Positions 52,602 to 61,842 of a stretch of 64,000 nt of DNA are shown piece after piece. A model generated the notes under the pieces. It did no database searches. It saw nothing but the letters and a program-made list of their open reading frames with translations, and was not told the origin of the DNA. Each line of letters opens with the position of its first letter. Position 1 is the stretch's first letter. Source of the DNA: Actinomadura physcomitrii (lineage in GTDB: Bacteria > Actinomycetota > Actinomycetes > Streptosporangiales > Streptosporangiaceae); the NCBI RefSeq assembly GCF_008923205.2, contig NZ_WBMS02000004.1, positions 62,001 to 126,000 of the forward strand, in the 5' to 3' direction. A program made the position numbers and the translations under genes.

Positions 52602-52805
52602 ATGTCCGGTCCGTACCGGGAGCCGCTGTCGGTTCCCGGCGCCCGGCCGTTCGTCGCCGCCGGGTTCGTCGGCCGCATGTCGATGTCCATGGTGGGGATC
52701 GGCATGGTGGGGATCGGCATCGTCCTTCTCGTGTCCGCGGTTACCGGATCGTACGGTATCGCCGGATCCGTGACGGCGACGCTGTCGCACCGGCGCGCTC
52801 GGTAA
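52602..52805 (+). pseudogene. MFS transporter 5' remnant
   Basis: 67 codons. MSGPYREPLSVPGARPFVAA followed by GIVLLVSAVTGSYGIAGSVT is the first helix and start of the second in actinobacterial MFS proteins, but the frame then turns to TLSHRRAR and stops. A 15-bp tandem duplication produces MVGIGMVGIG. A strong GGGGAGGGGAG precedes the ATG, so a short hydrophobic peptide could still be made. No continuation of the transporter exists in the following 50 bp before the next gene. Best read as a truncated transporter. Confidence 0.7.
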
Positions 52806-52848
52806 ACGTGAACTTTCCTCACGATCGATGGCCGAGTAGAGTCGCCGC

Positions 52849-54159
52849 ATGTCCCCCGTGACCCACCAGAAGTGGCACAACTGGGCGGGAAACCAGCAGG
52901 CCGCCCCGCGCCGCGTCGCGACCCCCGGCGGCACCGCCGAGGTGGCGGCGGCGGTCCGGTCCGCCGCGTCCGACGGCCTCACCGTCCGGATGATCGGCAC
53001 CGGCCACTCCTTCACCGGCGCGGCCGTCGCCGAGGGCGTGCTGCTGCGCCCGCACGCGCTCACCGCCGTCCGCTCCGTCGACACCGCGACCGGCCTGGTC
53101 ACCGTCGAGGCCGGGCTGCCGCTGCACGCGTTCAACCGCGTCCTCGCCGAGCACGGCCTGGCCCTGGCCAACATGGGCGACATCCAGGAGCAGACCGTCG
53201 CGGGCGCCCTGCAGACCGCCACGCACGGCACCGGACGCGACGCCGCCGGCCTCGCCTCCCAGGTCGCCGCCCTCGAGCTCGTCCTCGCCGACGGCTCCAC
53301 CGTCACCTGCTCGCCCGGCGAGCGCCCCGAGCTGTTCGACGCCGCCCGCGCCGGCCTCGGCGCCCTCGGCGTCGTCACCGCCATCACCTGGAAGACCGTC
53401 CCCGCCTTCCTCCTGCGCGCGCAGGAAGAGCCGATGAAGTGGGACGAGGTCCTCGCCCGCGTCGACGAGTTCGACGACGCCAACGAGCACTTCGAGTTCT
53501 ACTGGTTCCCGCACACCGAGGGCTGCCTGACCAAGCGCAACAACCGCGTCGAGGGCCCCGCCGAGCCGCTGCCGAAGTTCAAGTACTGGATGGACGACGA
53601 GTTCCTGTCCAACAAGGTCTTCGGCGCCGTCAACCGGCTGACGCACCTGGCGCCCGCCACCACGCCCTTCGTCAACGGCATCTCCGCCAAGGCGCTCGGC
53701 GCCCGCACCTACAGCGACGCCTCCTACAAGGTGTTCACCAGCCCCCGCACGGTCCGCTTCAAGGAGCAGGAGTACGCGATCCCGCGCGAGGCTCTCGTCC
53801 CCGCGCTGCGCGAGCTGCGCTCCCTGTTCGCCCGCAAGGACTGGCGCATCAGCTTCCCGATCGAGGTGCGGCTGCTCCCCGAGGAGGACGCCTGGCTGTC
53901 GATGGCCCACGGCCGCCGCAGCGCCTTCATCGCCGTCCACGTCTACTACAAGGACCGGCACCAGGAGTACTTCCGCGGTGTCGAGAAACTCCTCACCGAC
54001 CTCGACGGCCGCCCGCACTGGGGCAAGCTCCACACCCGCGACGCCATCTACCTGGAGAAGGTCTACCCCCGCTTCAGCGACTTCCAGAGGCTGCGCGACG
54101 AGCTCGACCCCGACCGCCGCTTCGCCAACCCTTATACCCGGCAGGTCTTCGGCGATTAG
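52849..54159 (+). CDS. FAD-dependent D-arabinono-1,4-lactone/aldonolactone oxidase
   Basis: 436 residues. The N-terminal FAD-binding (PCMH) domain has MIGTGHSFTGAAVAEGVLL, where the His of GHSFT is the usual flavin-linking residue, and NMGDIQEQTVAGALQTATHG. The C-terminal ALO domain ends with the hallmark HWGKLHT and FSDFQRLRDELDP. It oxidises an aldonolactone to an ascorbate-like product or acts in sugar oxidation; true substrate unknown. No adjacent pathway genes. Confidence 0.92.
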   Translation: MSPVTHQKWHNWAGNQQAAPRRVATPGGTAEVAAAVRSAASDGLTVRMIGTGHSFTGAAVAEGVLLRPHALTAVRSVDTATGLVTVEAGLPLHAFNRVLAEHGLALANMGDIQEQTVAGALQTATHGTGRDAAGLASQVAALELVLADGSTVTCSPGERPELFDAARAGLGALGVVTAITWKTVPAFLLRAQEEPMKWDEVLARVDEFDDANEHFEFYWFPHTEGCLTKRNNRVEGPAEPLPKFKYWMDDEFLSNKVFGAVNRLTHLAPATTPFVNGISAKALGARTYSDASYKVFTSPRTVRFKEQEYAIPREALVPALRELRSLFARKDWRISFPIEVRLLPEEDAWLSMAHGRRSAFIAVHVYYKDRHQEYFRGVEKLLTDLDGRPHWGKLHTRDAIYLEKVYPRFSDFQRLRDELDPDRRFANPYTRQVFGD

Positions 54160-54163
54160 AGGC

Positions 54164-55105
54164 TCACTGGTTCGGGGTGGCGCCGACGTTCGGCTCAGCG
54201 CCGCCCCCGCCCGGCTGCCGGCCGTCGCCGCCGTCTGAGGTCTTCGTCGGTTGAGGGGTGCTCGGCGTCTCCGGCGTGCTGGGCGCCGAGGACGTCGGCG
54301 CGGTCGGCTCGGTGGGCTCGCGCGTCGGCGCGGCCGGCGCCGTCGTGGTGGGCGTGCCGCTCGACGGCGTCCCGCCGGACGGGCCGGTGCTCGGCGTGGC
54401 GCCGGGGCCGGTGGAGTGCCCGGTCGGGGACGGCGACGTCGGCGTCTCGTCCGAGCCGCCGCCTCCGCCGCCGGTCAGCGCCTTGCTGATGGTCGTGCCG
54501 TTGCCCGGGTCCCCGAGCGGCGAGCCGGTGGCCGCCTCGTAGAGGGTGATGCCGCCGATCACGATCGCGAAGATCGCCGCCGACGACACCGCGAGCTTCA
54601 CCCAGTGCTGCTTCAGCCGGTCGGCGGTCGCGTCGAGCGCCGACCGGCGGACGACCTCGCGGACGGCGTCCGGGCTCGCCGCCGCCGCGAGCGCGTCCGC
54701 GACCGTCTCCGCCGGGGTGCGGTCCAGGCGCGTCGCGTTCGGGTCCCCGCCGCCGGACGGGTGGCCGGGCAGGTTCAGGTCGAGCCGGGTCGCGTTCGGG
54801 TCGCCCGCCGGCCACACCACGGTCCGCGTCGGGTCGGCGCTCCGCGCCTGCGCCGCCGCCTGCTCCGCCGCGCCCTGCCGGAGCACCGCCGCCTGGAGGT
54901 GCGTCAGGTCCTTGATCTGGTCACGGCCCTGGTCGAGGTAGTGCTTGACGACCGCGGAGCCCGCCGTCGACACCACGCTCATCAGCGCGGCGCCGATGAT
55001 CGTCCCGTAGACCCCCAGGTAGGAAGCGCCGACGGCGGCGACCAGCGTCGCCACCCCGCTGGCGATCAGCTGCGTGGTGCTGACATCGGGCAGCTTGCCG
55101 CGCAT
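54164..55105 (-). CDS. Thr/Pro-rich bitopic membrane protein
   Basis: 313 residues. Two hydrophobic helices near the N-terminus (QLIASGVATLVAAVGASYLG, YGTIIGAALMSVVSTAGSAV), a cytoplasmic segment in which GDPNATRLD occurs twice, a third helix (LAVSSAAIFAIVIGGITLYE) and a long Ser/Thr/Pro/Gly tail, which would be outside and could be glycosylated. The ATG at 55105 has AGGGGTG nine bases upstream. The repeated ATRLD could be a phosphorylation or docking site. No family name recognised. Confidence 0.75.
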   Translation of the reverse strand: MRGKLPDVSTTQLIASGVATLVAAVGASYLGVYGTIIGAALMSVVSTAGSAVVKHYLDQGRDQIKDLTHLQAAVLRQGAAEQAAAQARSADPTRTVVWPAGDPNATRLDLNLPGHPSGGGDPNATRLDRTPAETVADALAAAASPDAVREVVRRSALDATADRLKQHWVKLAVSSAAIFAIVIGGITLYEAATGSPLGDPGNGTTISKALTGGGGGGSDETPTSPSPTGHSTGPGATPSTGPSGGTPSSGTPTTTAPAAPTREPTEPTAPTSSAPSTPETPSTPQPTKTSDGGDGRQPGGGGAEPNVGATPNQ

Positions 55106-55526
55106 CGATCGTTTCACCCCTGTTCGTTCGCCCAAAACCCCCGGAAATCAAACTAATCGGAAGATCAGGGTGTTCCTGCCGCAGACGTGACGCTCGTAAC
55201 CTCGAAGCGGTGGAGTACGCCGCCGGGGTCAGGCACAGTGTGGAAAAGGATCCACAAGAATGCGGCAGGCCGCCCCCGGTCGCCCCGCGACACCGGCAAG
55301 CTAGGTCAGGTGCCCTCTTCGGCCTCGTGAAGGGGGCTTCGAGAGCGGCGATGTTCGGACATGCCGGGTACGGTGCTGGCAGCAGGTGTGTCCGGAAGAG
55401 AGACTCGGGAACCCGGGGGAAGGGCACGCATGCGCCCTCGGCGGGCGAGGGGCGACCGGCCGGCGAGACCGCGGCCGGACGGTCCGGCGCCCTCCGTGCC
55501 GTCAGGACAGGGCAGGAAGGACACGC
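55106..55526. promoter_or_regulatory. 421-bp non-coding gap upstream of sepH
   Basis: No supported gene. It should contain divergent promoters for the membrane protein and sepH. A short dyad GTGGA ... TCCAC near 55240-55255 and an AT-richer patch at 55140-55170 are the only structures I see. Confidence 0.5.
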
Positions 55527-57290
55527 ATGCAGGAGCTGCGCCTCGTCGCGGTCAGCGAGGACGGTACGTACCTCGTCCTGGCCACCGCGGGCCGAGGCAC
55601 CCGGTTCACCCTGCCCGTCGACGACCGGCTCCGCGCAGCGGTCCGTGGGCACTTCTCCCGCCTCGGCCAGTTCGAGATCGAAGTGGAGAGTCCCTTGCGT
55701 CCCAAGGAGATCCAGGCCCGCATCCGGTCCGGCGAGACGGCGGAGGAGATCGCCGAGTCCGCGGGCATCCCGGTCGAACGCGTCCGCTGGTTCGAGGGCC
55801 CGGTCCTGCAGGAACGCGAGTACATGGCGCAGCAGGCGCAGCGCGTCGCGGTGCGCCGCCCCGGTGAGAGCACGCTCGGCCCGCCGCTCGGCGAGACCGT
55901 CGAGGAGCGGCTCGGCCGCGGCGGCGTCGACCTCGAAGAGGCCGAGTGGGACTCCTGGAAGTGCGAGGACTCCACCTGGCGCGTCCGGCTGTCGTTCTTC
56001 GACAACGGCCGCCCGCACGCCGCCGAGTGGTCCTTCGACCCGCGCCGCCGGCACGTCTCCCCGCTCGACGAGATCGCCGCCCGGCTCACCGCCGTCGAAT
56101 GGGACGAGGAGACGCTGTCGGACACCGTCACCCCGCTCGTCCCGCGCCGTCCGGCGATGAAGGTCGTGCAGAACGACCGGCTCCCGAACGACCGGTTCCC
56201 GGGCGACAGGGACGTCTCCGCGCGCGGCCTGCCCGCCGAGCCGGAGCAGCCCGCCGCGGTCGGCCCGCTGCGTCCCGCCGAGCCGCCGCAGTACATCGTC
56301 GAGCGCGGCCGCATGGTCGACCCGCGCCCCGCCTTCCGCGAGGCGCCCGCCGAGGGCGCGCCGCTGCGCGAGGCGTCCCGCCCGCTCTCCTCCGACGGCC
56401 CCCGCGAGGCGCCGCGCCTGCGCGAGGCCGCCGAACCCGCGCGTCCCGCCGAGGACGCCCGGCCGCGCGACGACCGCCCGGCCCGCGAGGAGGAGCCGCA
56501 GGCCGAGGCGCCCGCCGGTGACGCGGCGTCCGGCGCGGAGAGCGCCGCCGAGGAGGCCGGGCCCGCGGATCGCGAGGAGACCCGTTCCGAGGCGGCGAGC
56601 GACGCGGCCGAGGTCCTTGAGGAGTCGCGTCCCGCCGAGGACGAGGCCGGGGACGACCCCGCGGCTCAGGGCGCGGAGCCCGCCGAGGAGAGCGAAGCGT
56701 CGCAGGCCGCGGCCGAGGACCCCCGGCCCGTGGCGAGCGAGGACGCCCGAGACGACGTCCCCGCCGAGACCGCGCAGGCGGACGGCGACGCCCCGCAGGC
56801 CGAGGACGCGCAGGTGACGCGCGAGGAGCCCGCCGAGGGCGAGCCCGCCGACGAGGAGCCCGCCCCGCAGGAGGCGGAGGCGGCTCCGGCGCACGACGAG
56901 CCCGATCAGGCTGAGGACGCCCCGGCACCGGCGGCGCGAGAGAGCGAGAAGCCCGCCGAGAGCGACGGTGGCGAAGCCGCGCCCGAAGAGAAGGCCGCCC
57001 GGCCCGACCTGACTCCGCCGCAGCCCGCCCAGCAGCCGGCACCGAAACAGCCGGTACCGCAGCAGCAGGCGCCGCAGCATCCGGCGCGCCGGGAGCCGAC
57101 CCGGCCGCCGGCGAAGAAGAAGCCGGCCCGGCCCTCGATGCCCGCCGCGCAGGACAAGCCGGTCACCGGTTCCCCGGCGGCGGAGACCCCGGCGCAGCGT
57201 CCGGCGCGCCCCCGCCGCAAGGCCAAGGGCAAGCGCGCCTCCGTGCCGTCCTGGGACGAGATCATGTTCGGCGCCCGCCGCCCCGAGTGA
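55527..57290 (+). CDS. sepH: Cell division protein SepH (DUF3071)
   Basis: 587 residues. The N-terminal DUF3071 domain starts MQELRLVAVSEDGTYLVLAT and includes a HTH-like motif (about residues 56-95, SGETAEEIAESAGIPVERVR then WFEGPVLQ) required for FtsZ binding in Streptomyces and mycobacterial SepH. A long acidic, disordered C-terminal tail of about 350 residues (Glu/Ala/Pro-rich) ends in a basic patch KAKGKRASVPSWDEIMFG. SepH stimulates FtsZ assembly at division sites. GGAAGG lies before the ATG at 55527. Confidence 0.93.
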   Translation: MQELRLVAVSEDGTYLVLATAGRGTRFTLPVDDRLRAAVRGHFSRLGQFEIEVESPLRPKEIQARIRSGETAEEIAESAGIPVERVRWFEGPVLQEREYMAQQAQRVAVRRPGESTLGPPLGETVEERLGRGGVDLEEAEWDSWKCEDSTWRVRLSFFDNGRPHAAEWSFDPRRRHVSPLDEIAARLTAVEWDEETLSDTVTPLVPRRPAMKVVQNDRLPNDRFPGDRDVSARGLPAEPEQPAAVGPLRPAEPPQYIVERGRMVDPRPAFREAPAEGAPLREASRPLSSDGPREAPRLREAAEPARPAEDARPRDDRPAREEEPQAEAPAGDAASGAESAAEEAGPADREETRSEAASDAAEVLEESRPAEDEAGDDPAAQGAEPAEESEASQAAAEDPRPVASEDARDDVPAETAQADGDAPQAEDAQVTREEPAEGEPADEEPAPQEAEAAPAHDEPDQAEDAPAPAARESEKPAESDGGEAAPEEKAARPDLTPPQPAQQPAPKQPVPQQQAPQHPARREPTRPPAKKKPARPSMPAAQDKPVTGSPAAETPAQRPARPRRKAKGKRASVPSWDEIMFGARRPE

Positions 57291-57302
57291 GCGGGGGCCG
57301 GG

Positions 57303-58820
57303 TCACGGCCGGGGTTCGGCGCCCCGTTTCGCGGGCGGTTCCGGCGCGGGGCGCTCGATGAACGGCGCGAGCCATTCGGGGGTGATGGCGGCGGCGAAGG
57401 CGACGGCGTCCGACTCCGACATGTCCGTCGCGGAGTAGCCCCCGTCGCCGGCGCCGGTCGCGACGAACAGGGTCGCGAGGCCGAGCCGGCGCTGGAACAG
57501 CGTGCGGCGGACCCGCCAGCCGATCACGGCGCCGTGGTCCACGACGACCTGGCGGCGGCGCAGCGAACCCGACCGGACGGTGAGGCGCGTGCCGTCCGAG
57601 GCGTGCCCCAGCTGGCGGTAGCGGTCCAGGCCCAGCGGCACGGCGGGGACGGCGAGGGCCGCGCAGGCGTAGGCGACCCACGGCTGGCCGGCGAGCACCG
57701 CGATGGCGGCGACCGCGGCGAGCGGCGCGACCGCGCGCGCGACCCGCCGGCCGCGGGCCGCGCGGGGATGCGCGACCAGCGGGCCCGGCACGGCGCCGAG
57801 GACCCGCGCCGCGAGATCCTCCGCCGCGCGACGGGGCGCGGCGGGCAGCAGCCGGCCGCGGTGCGCGGCGTCCCCGAGACCGGTGATGAGCGCGCCGAGC
57901 CGCACGACCCCGGCGCGCCGTTCCAGCAGGTTGTCCGACAGCTCGACGCCCCGCAGCCGGCGGCGTTCGAGGGACACCGCCCGCCGGGTGAGCACGCCGC
58001 GCTCCACCAGGATCGAGCCGTCCCGCTCGTGCACGGTGAAGTCCCAGTTGAACAGCGCGAACACGATCACCGACATGACCGGCATGGCGAGGAGCAGCAG
58101 GACGAGCAGCGCGACGGCGAGGGCGGGCGCCGCCCCGGCGACGCCGTGCCCCACGCTCTCGACGCGCTGCCGGGTGATGAGCCCGAGATCGTCGCCGAGG
58201 TTGTAGAGGGTTCCGAGCACGCTGCCCGCCAGAGCGAACGGCGTGAGCAGGTAGGCGCCGCTGAGCGGGGCGTACAGGTACCAGCGCGGCGACACGCGGG
58301 CGAGGAGGCGGCGCGGCGGGCGCCCGTCGGCGGCCGGGCGGGCGAGCAGCACCCGCCGCAGCCGGTCGGCCTCCTGGCGGGACACGGCGTTGAGGGTGCC
58401 CTCGCCGCCCTCCGCGCCCGCGTCGATGTGCACGACGGCGAGGCCGAGCAGCCGCTGCGGCAGGGACGCGCTGACGTCGACGCCGCGGATCCGGTCGCGC
58501 GGGATGCTCTTGACGGACCGTCCGACGAGGACGCGCCGCAGCTCGATGCGGTCGCCGTGCAGCACGTAGGTGAAGGTGACCCAGCCGGCGACGTGGAACG
58601 CCAGCCCGAACCCGAGCCCGGCCAGGGTGAAGTAGAACGCGGTGGACACGCCGCCGACGAGCAGCCCGGCGGCGCCCGCGGCGAGCAGCGCGACCAGCTC
58701 GCGGACCGCGCCGACCACGAACGTCAGCGGGTGCAGCCGGCGGCGGCGCGGCCCGGCCGCGACGGCGGCGGGCGGGGGGCCCGCCGCCGCGGGCTCTCCG
58801 GTCTCGGGGCGGACGCTCAC
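57303..58820 (-). CDS. Multi-PH-domain (YdbT-type) membrane protein
   Basis: 505 residues. It alternates pairs of helices with bacterial PH (bPH2) domains; TYVLHGDRIELRRVLVGRSV, FTVHERDGSILVERGVLTRR and GTRLTVRSGSLRRRQVVVDH each start a PH module, three in all. It pairs with the shorter PH gene upstream, overlapping it by 4 bp (GTGA). This YdbS/YdbT-like pair is common in Gram-positive bacteria; the function is membrane-associated but unassigned. GTG start at 58820. Confidence 0.88.
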   Translation of the reverse strand: MSVRPETGEPAAAGPPPAAVAAGPRRRRLHPLTFVVGAVRELVALLAAGAAGLLVGGVSTAFYFTLAGLGFGLAFHVAGWVTFTYVLHGDRIELRRVLVGRSVKSIPRDRIRGVDVSASLPQRLLGLAVVHIDAGAEGGEGTLNAVSRQEADRLRRVLLARPAADGRPPRRLLARVSPRWYLYAPLSGAYLLTPFALAGSVLGTLYNLGDDLGLITRQRVESVGHGVAGAAPALAVALLVLLLLAMPVMSVIVFALFNWDFTVHERDGSILVERGVLTRRAVSLERRRLRGVELSDNLLERRAGVVRLGALITGLGDAAHRGRLLPAAPRRAAEDLAARVLGAVPGPLVAHPRAARGRRVARAVAPLAAVAAIAVLAGQPWVAYACAALAVPAVPLGLDRYRQLGHASDGTRLTVRSGSLRRRQVVVDHGAVIGWRVRRTLFQRRLGLATLFVATGAGDGGYSATDMSESDAVAFAAAITPEWLAPFIERPAPEPPAKRGAEPRP

Positions 58821-59377
58821 GTCGCGTCGTCGCGGAGGTCGTGCGCGCGGCGCGCGAGCTGCTCGGCGAGGCGGGTCGCGACGTCCGCGGGCAGGCCGGA
58901 CACCTCCGACGAGCCCGTGTGCGACGCGGTGTTGACCTTGATGGTGGCGAGGCCCAGCAGCCGCTCGATCCAGCCCTGCTCGGTGTCGACGGTCTGGATC
59001 CGGCTGACCGGCACCAGCAGCCACTCGCGGCTGAACCAGCCGGTGCGGGTGTAGACGACGTCGGCGCTGACCTCCCACCGGTGCACCCGGTACCGCCACA
59101 CGGGCGCCGCGGTGACCATGAGGACCCCGGCCGTCCCGACCGCCCACGGCAGCCAGCCGACGCGCCCGGACAGCCAGCCCGGCATGCCGCTCCACCCCTC
59201 GTCGCCGAGCCAGGCGGCGACGCCGAGCGCGAGCCCGAACGCCAGCCCCCACAGCAGCAGGTACTCGATCGCCCAGTGCGCGATGGCGCGCGGCGAGACC
59301 CGGTGTTCGGGCGGCCGCAGCCGCGGCGGGTGCGGCCCCCCGCCGTCCTTGTGGTGACTGCGCCGCACCGACGTCAC
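58817..59377 (-). CDS. PH-domain (YdbS-like) membrane protein
   Basis: 186 residues. Two helices (AIEYLLLWGLAFGLALGVAA and WLPWAVGTAGVLMVTAAPVW) are followed by one bPH2 domain: HRWEVSADVVYTRTGWFSRE and RIQTVDTEQGWIERLLGLA, the family signature. First gene of the pair; GTG start at 59377. Divergent from the drrA-like gene 199 bp away. Confidence 0.88.
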   Translation of the reverse strand: MTSVRRSHHKDGGGPHPPRLRPPEHRVSPRAIAHWAIEYLLLWGLAFGLALGVAAWLGDEGWSGMPGWLSGRVGWLPWAVGTAGVLMVTAAPVWRYRVHRWEVSADVVYTRTGWFSREWLLVPVSRIQTVDTEQGWIERLLGLATIKVNTASHTGSSEVSGLPADVATRLAEQLARRAHDLRDDAT

Positions 59378-59576
59378 ACCGCGAGTCTAGAACGTCCGGA
59401 GAAAACAGCGCCCTGCCAGCGTTTTGTCAGTACCGGCTGCGAAGGTGGCGGGACGTGCCCGGGACGCCGCCGAGGCGGCGGAAAAGCAGATGCGGACCGA
59501 CCTGAGGCATGCATAGGTTGGCGGGTCCGTCCCCGTCGGGCGGGTAAGTCCGGCAGACCGAGTCCTAGGAGATCAC

Positions 59577-60569
59577 ATGTCCTACGCGATCCAGGCCGAC
59601 GGCCTGGTGAAGCGGTTCGGTGAGACCAGGGCGCTGGCCGGCGTCTCGCTCACCGCCGAGCCCGGCACCGTGCTGGGCGTCCTCGGCCCGAACGGCGCGG
59701 GGAAGACGACCGCGACGCGGATCCTCGCCACGCTGATCGAGCCGACCGAGGGCAGCGCCCGGGTCGGCGGGTACGACGTGGTGAAAGACGCGCACAAGGT
59801 ACGGCAGCTGATCGGCCTCACCGGCCAGTACGCCGGGGTCGACGAGATGCTCACCGGCACCGAGAACCTCATCCTGATCGGGCGGCTGCTCGGCATCTCG
59901 CGGCGGGCGTCCCGAGCTCGCGCGGCGGAGCTGCTGGAGCGGTTCGAGCTCACCGAGGCGGCCGAACGCGCCGCCAAGACCTACTCGGGCGGAATGCGCC
60001 GCCGTTTGGACCTCGCGGCCAGCCTCGTCGGCCGGCCGCAGTTCCTGTTCCTGGACGAGCCCACCACCGGGCTCGACCCGCGCAGCCGCGGCGGCCTGTG
60101 GGACATCGTCCGCGGCCTGACCGACGACGGCGTCACCGTGCTGCTCACCACGCAGTACCTGGAGGAGGCCGACCAGCTCGCCGACGACATCGTGGTGATC
60201 GACCGCGGCCAGGTGATCGCGCAGGGCACGTCCGACCGGCTGAAGGAGCAGGTCGGCGGGCAGGTACTGGAGCTGCGGCCGATCCGGGAGGCCGACGGCG
60301 AGGCCGCCGCGCGGATCGTCGCCGACCTCACCGGCGCCGAGCCGGAGACCCGCGACGGGCTGGTGTCCGCGCCGATCACCGACCCGGCGCTGATGCCCGC
60401 CGTCGTCCGGCGGCTCGACGACGCCGGCGTCGCGGTCGGCGAGCTGTCGCTGCGCAAGTCCAGCCTGGACGAGGTGTTCTTCGCCCTCACCGGCCACCAC
60501 ACCGACGACATCGAAGCGGAGGCCGGCGCCCTCGAGCAGGCCGCCGACCGGGAAGGGGCGCCGGCATGA
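59577..60569 (+). CDS. DrrA-type ABC exporter ATPase
   Basis: 330 residues. Walker A GPNGAGKTT, signature YSGGMRRRLDLAASL, Walker B FLFLDEPTTGLDPRSRGGLW and LTTQYLEEADQLADD, plus the C-terminal extension seen in the DrrA (daunorubicin resistance) group. It powers export of hydrophobic drugs or lipids. ATG at 59577 with GGAG upstream. It overlaps the permease gene (ATGA). Confidence 0.93.
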   Translation: MSYAIQADGLVKRFGETRALAGVSLTAEPGTVLGVLGPNGAGKTTATRILATLIEPTEGSARVGGYDVVKDAHKVRQLIGLTGQYAGVDEMLTGTENLILIGRLLGISRRASRARAAELLERFELTEAAERAAKTYSGGMRRRLDLAASLVGRPQFLFLDEPTTGLDPRSRGGLWDIVRGLTDDGVTVLLTTQYLEEADQLADDIVVIDRGQVIAQGTSDRLKEQVGGQVLELRPIREADGEAAARIVADLTGAEPETRDGLVSAPITDPALMPAVVRRLDDAGVAVGELSLRKSSLDEVFFALTGHHTDDIEAEAGALEQAADREGAPA

Positions 60570-61375
60570 CCGCCACCGCGTTCGCGCCGCAGGACCTCGC
60601 CAAGCGCGTGTCGCCGGGCATCGCCGCCCGCAACACGCTGACGCTGGCCTGGCGCAACCTCGTCCAGATCAAGCACAACCCGATGGAGCTGCTGGACCTG
60701 TCCATCCAGCCGATCATGTTCGTGCTGCTGTTCGCGTACGTGTTCGGCCCGGCGATGGCCGGCAGCGTGCACGCCTACCTGCCGATCGTCATCCCGGGGA
60801 TCATCGCGCAGAACGCGCTGTTCGCCGGGATGAGCACCGGATTCGGGCTGAACACCGACATCACCAAGGGGGTCTTCGACCGGTTCCGCAGCCTGCCGAT
60901 CTCCCGGTCGGCGCCGCTCGCCGGCCGGATCATCGCCGACACCGTCAAGCAGGCCTGGTCGATGCTGATCCTGCTGGGCGTCGGGTTCGCGATCGGGTTC
61001 CGGGTGCACACCGGCGTCCTGTCGGTGCTCCTCGCGTTCCTGCTGCTGCTCACGTTCGCGCTGCTGTTCTCCTGGACGTCGGTGTACATCGCGATGAAGG
61101 TCAACGAGCCGGAGAAGGTGCAGATCTTCGGCTTCGTGGTGATCTTCCCGCTGAGCTTCCTGAGCACCGCGTTCATCCCGACGACCAAGGGCATCCCCGG
61201 CTGGCTCGCGTTCTGCATGGACAACAGCCCGGTGACGCAGCTGGTCGCGTCCATGCGCGGCCTGCTGGTCGGCGGCCCCGTCCTGGAACACGCCTGGATC
61301 GCGCTGGCCTGGGGCCTCGGAATCTCCCTGGTCTTCGCGCCGCTGTCGCTGAGGGCCTACAAGAAGCGGGCGTGA
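60566..61375 (+). CDS. DrrB-type ABC-2 permease
   Basis: 269 residues with six helices of the ABC-2 type; NTLTLAWRNLVQIKHNPMEL, GIIAQNALFAGMSTGFGLNT and GVFDRFRSLPISRSAPLAGR are characteristic of DrrB. Overlaps drrA-like by 4 bp, so the two subunits are made together. No biosynthetic genes are adjacent, so the substrate may be foreign or a lipid. A strong inverted repeat follows. Confidence 0.92.
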   Translation: MTATAFAPQDLAKRVSPGIAARNTLTLAWRNLVQIKHNPMELLDLSIQPIMFVLLFAYVFGPAMAGSVHAYLPIVIPGIIAQNALFAGMSTGFGLNTDITKGVFDRFRSLPISRSAPLAGRIIADTVKQAWSMLILLGVGFAIGFRVHTGVLSVLLAFLLLLTFALLFSWTSVYIAMKVNEPEKVQIFGFVVIFPLSFLSTAFIPTTKGIPGWLAFCMDNSPVTQLVASMRGLLVGGPVLEHAWIALAWGLGISLVFAPLSLRAYKKRA

Positions 61376-61410
61376 TTTCCCAGGGGAGCGACCCCCTGGA
61401 ACCCCCGTCA

Positions 61411-61518
61411 CGATCAAGAGGCTGTTTCCCCGCTCCGCTGGCGCTCCGCGGCGAAACAGCCTCTTGATCGGCGGGCGGGCCCGCTGCGCTCGCTGCACTC
61501 GCTCCGCGTGCCCGCCCG
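61411..61518. terminator. Two strong hairpins after the DrrAB-type genes
   Basis: First: a perfect 18-bp inverted repeat starting CGATCAAGAGGC (61411-61428) and its complement (61453-61470), 24-base loop. Second: 9-bp arms CGGGCGGGC (61472-61480) and GCCCGCCCG (61510-61518). The first is long enough to terminate on both strands; the second has no T run. Confidence 0.75.
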
Positions 61519-61581
61519 TGTGGTGGCTGGGGTTCGGCCTTCCGTAAGGGTGTTCAGTCGGCTGATCAGCCTTGGGAGGCG

Positions 61582-61800
61582 TCAGTCGGCTATGTGGGCC
61601 TTGGGGGCTTCATCGGCTTGGGGTGTGTTGGGGTGGGGGCGCGGTTTGAGGGCGGTGAAGGCTAGGGGGGCGGCGGACAGGGTGGTGATCGCGGCGGCCA
61701 GGTAGACGTGGTCGAGGCCCTTGGCGGGGGCGTGCGGGGCGTGCTGGAAGAGGACGCCCAGGGCGGCGACGCCGAGGGTCTGGCCGAGCTGGCGCCGGTC
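61582..61800 (-). pseudogene. MFS transporter C-terminal remnant
   Basis: The minus frame reads RRQLGQTLGVAALGVLFQHA ... HVYLAAAITTLSAAPLAFTA and stops at TGA 61582-61584, the last two helices of an EmrB/DHA2-type pump. It has no start codon and no upstream transporter; instead its frame runs directly into the stop of the regulator upstream (61843). A tail with PHPNTPQADEAPKAHIAD ends it. A leftover of a deleted pump gene; the right boundary is approximate. Confidence 0.75.
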
Positions 61801-61842
61801 ATCCGCACCGTAAAGCGCGCCGGCCCCGCGCTGCGCCCCTGA

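Noticed and set aside
57291..59054. Plus-strand open frame antisense to the PH-domain genes
   Set aside because: Asp/Gly/Arg-rich shadow with no motif.
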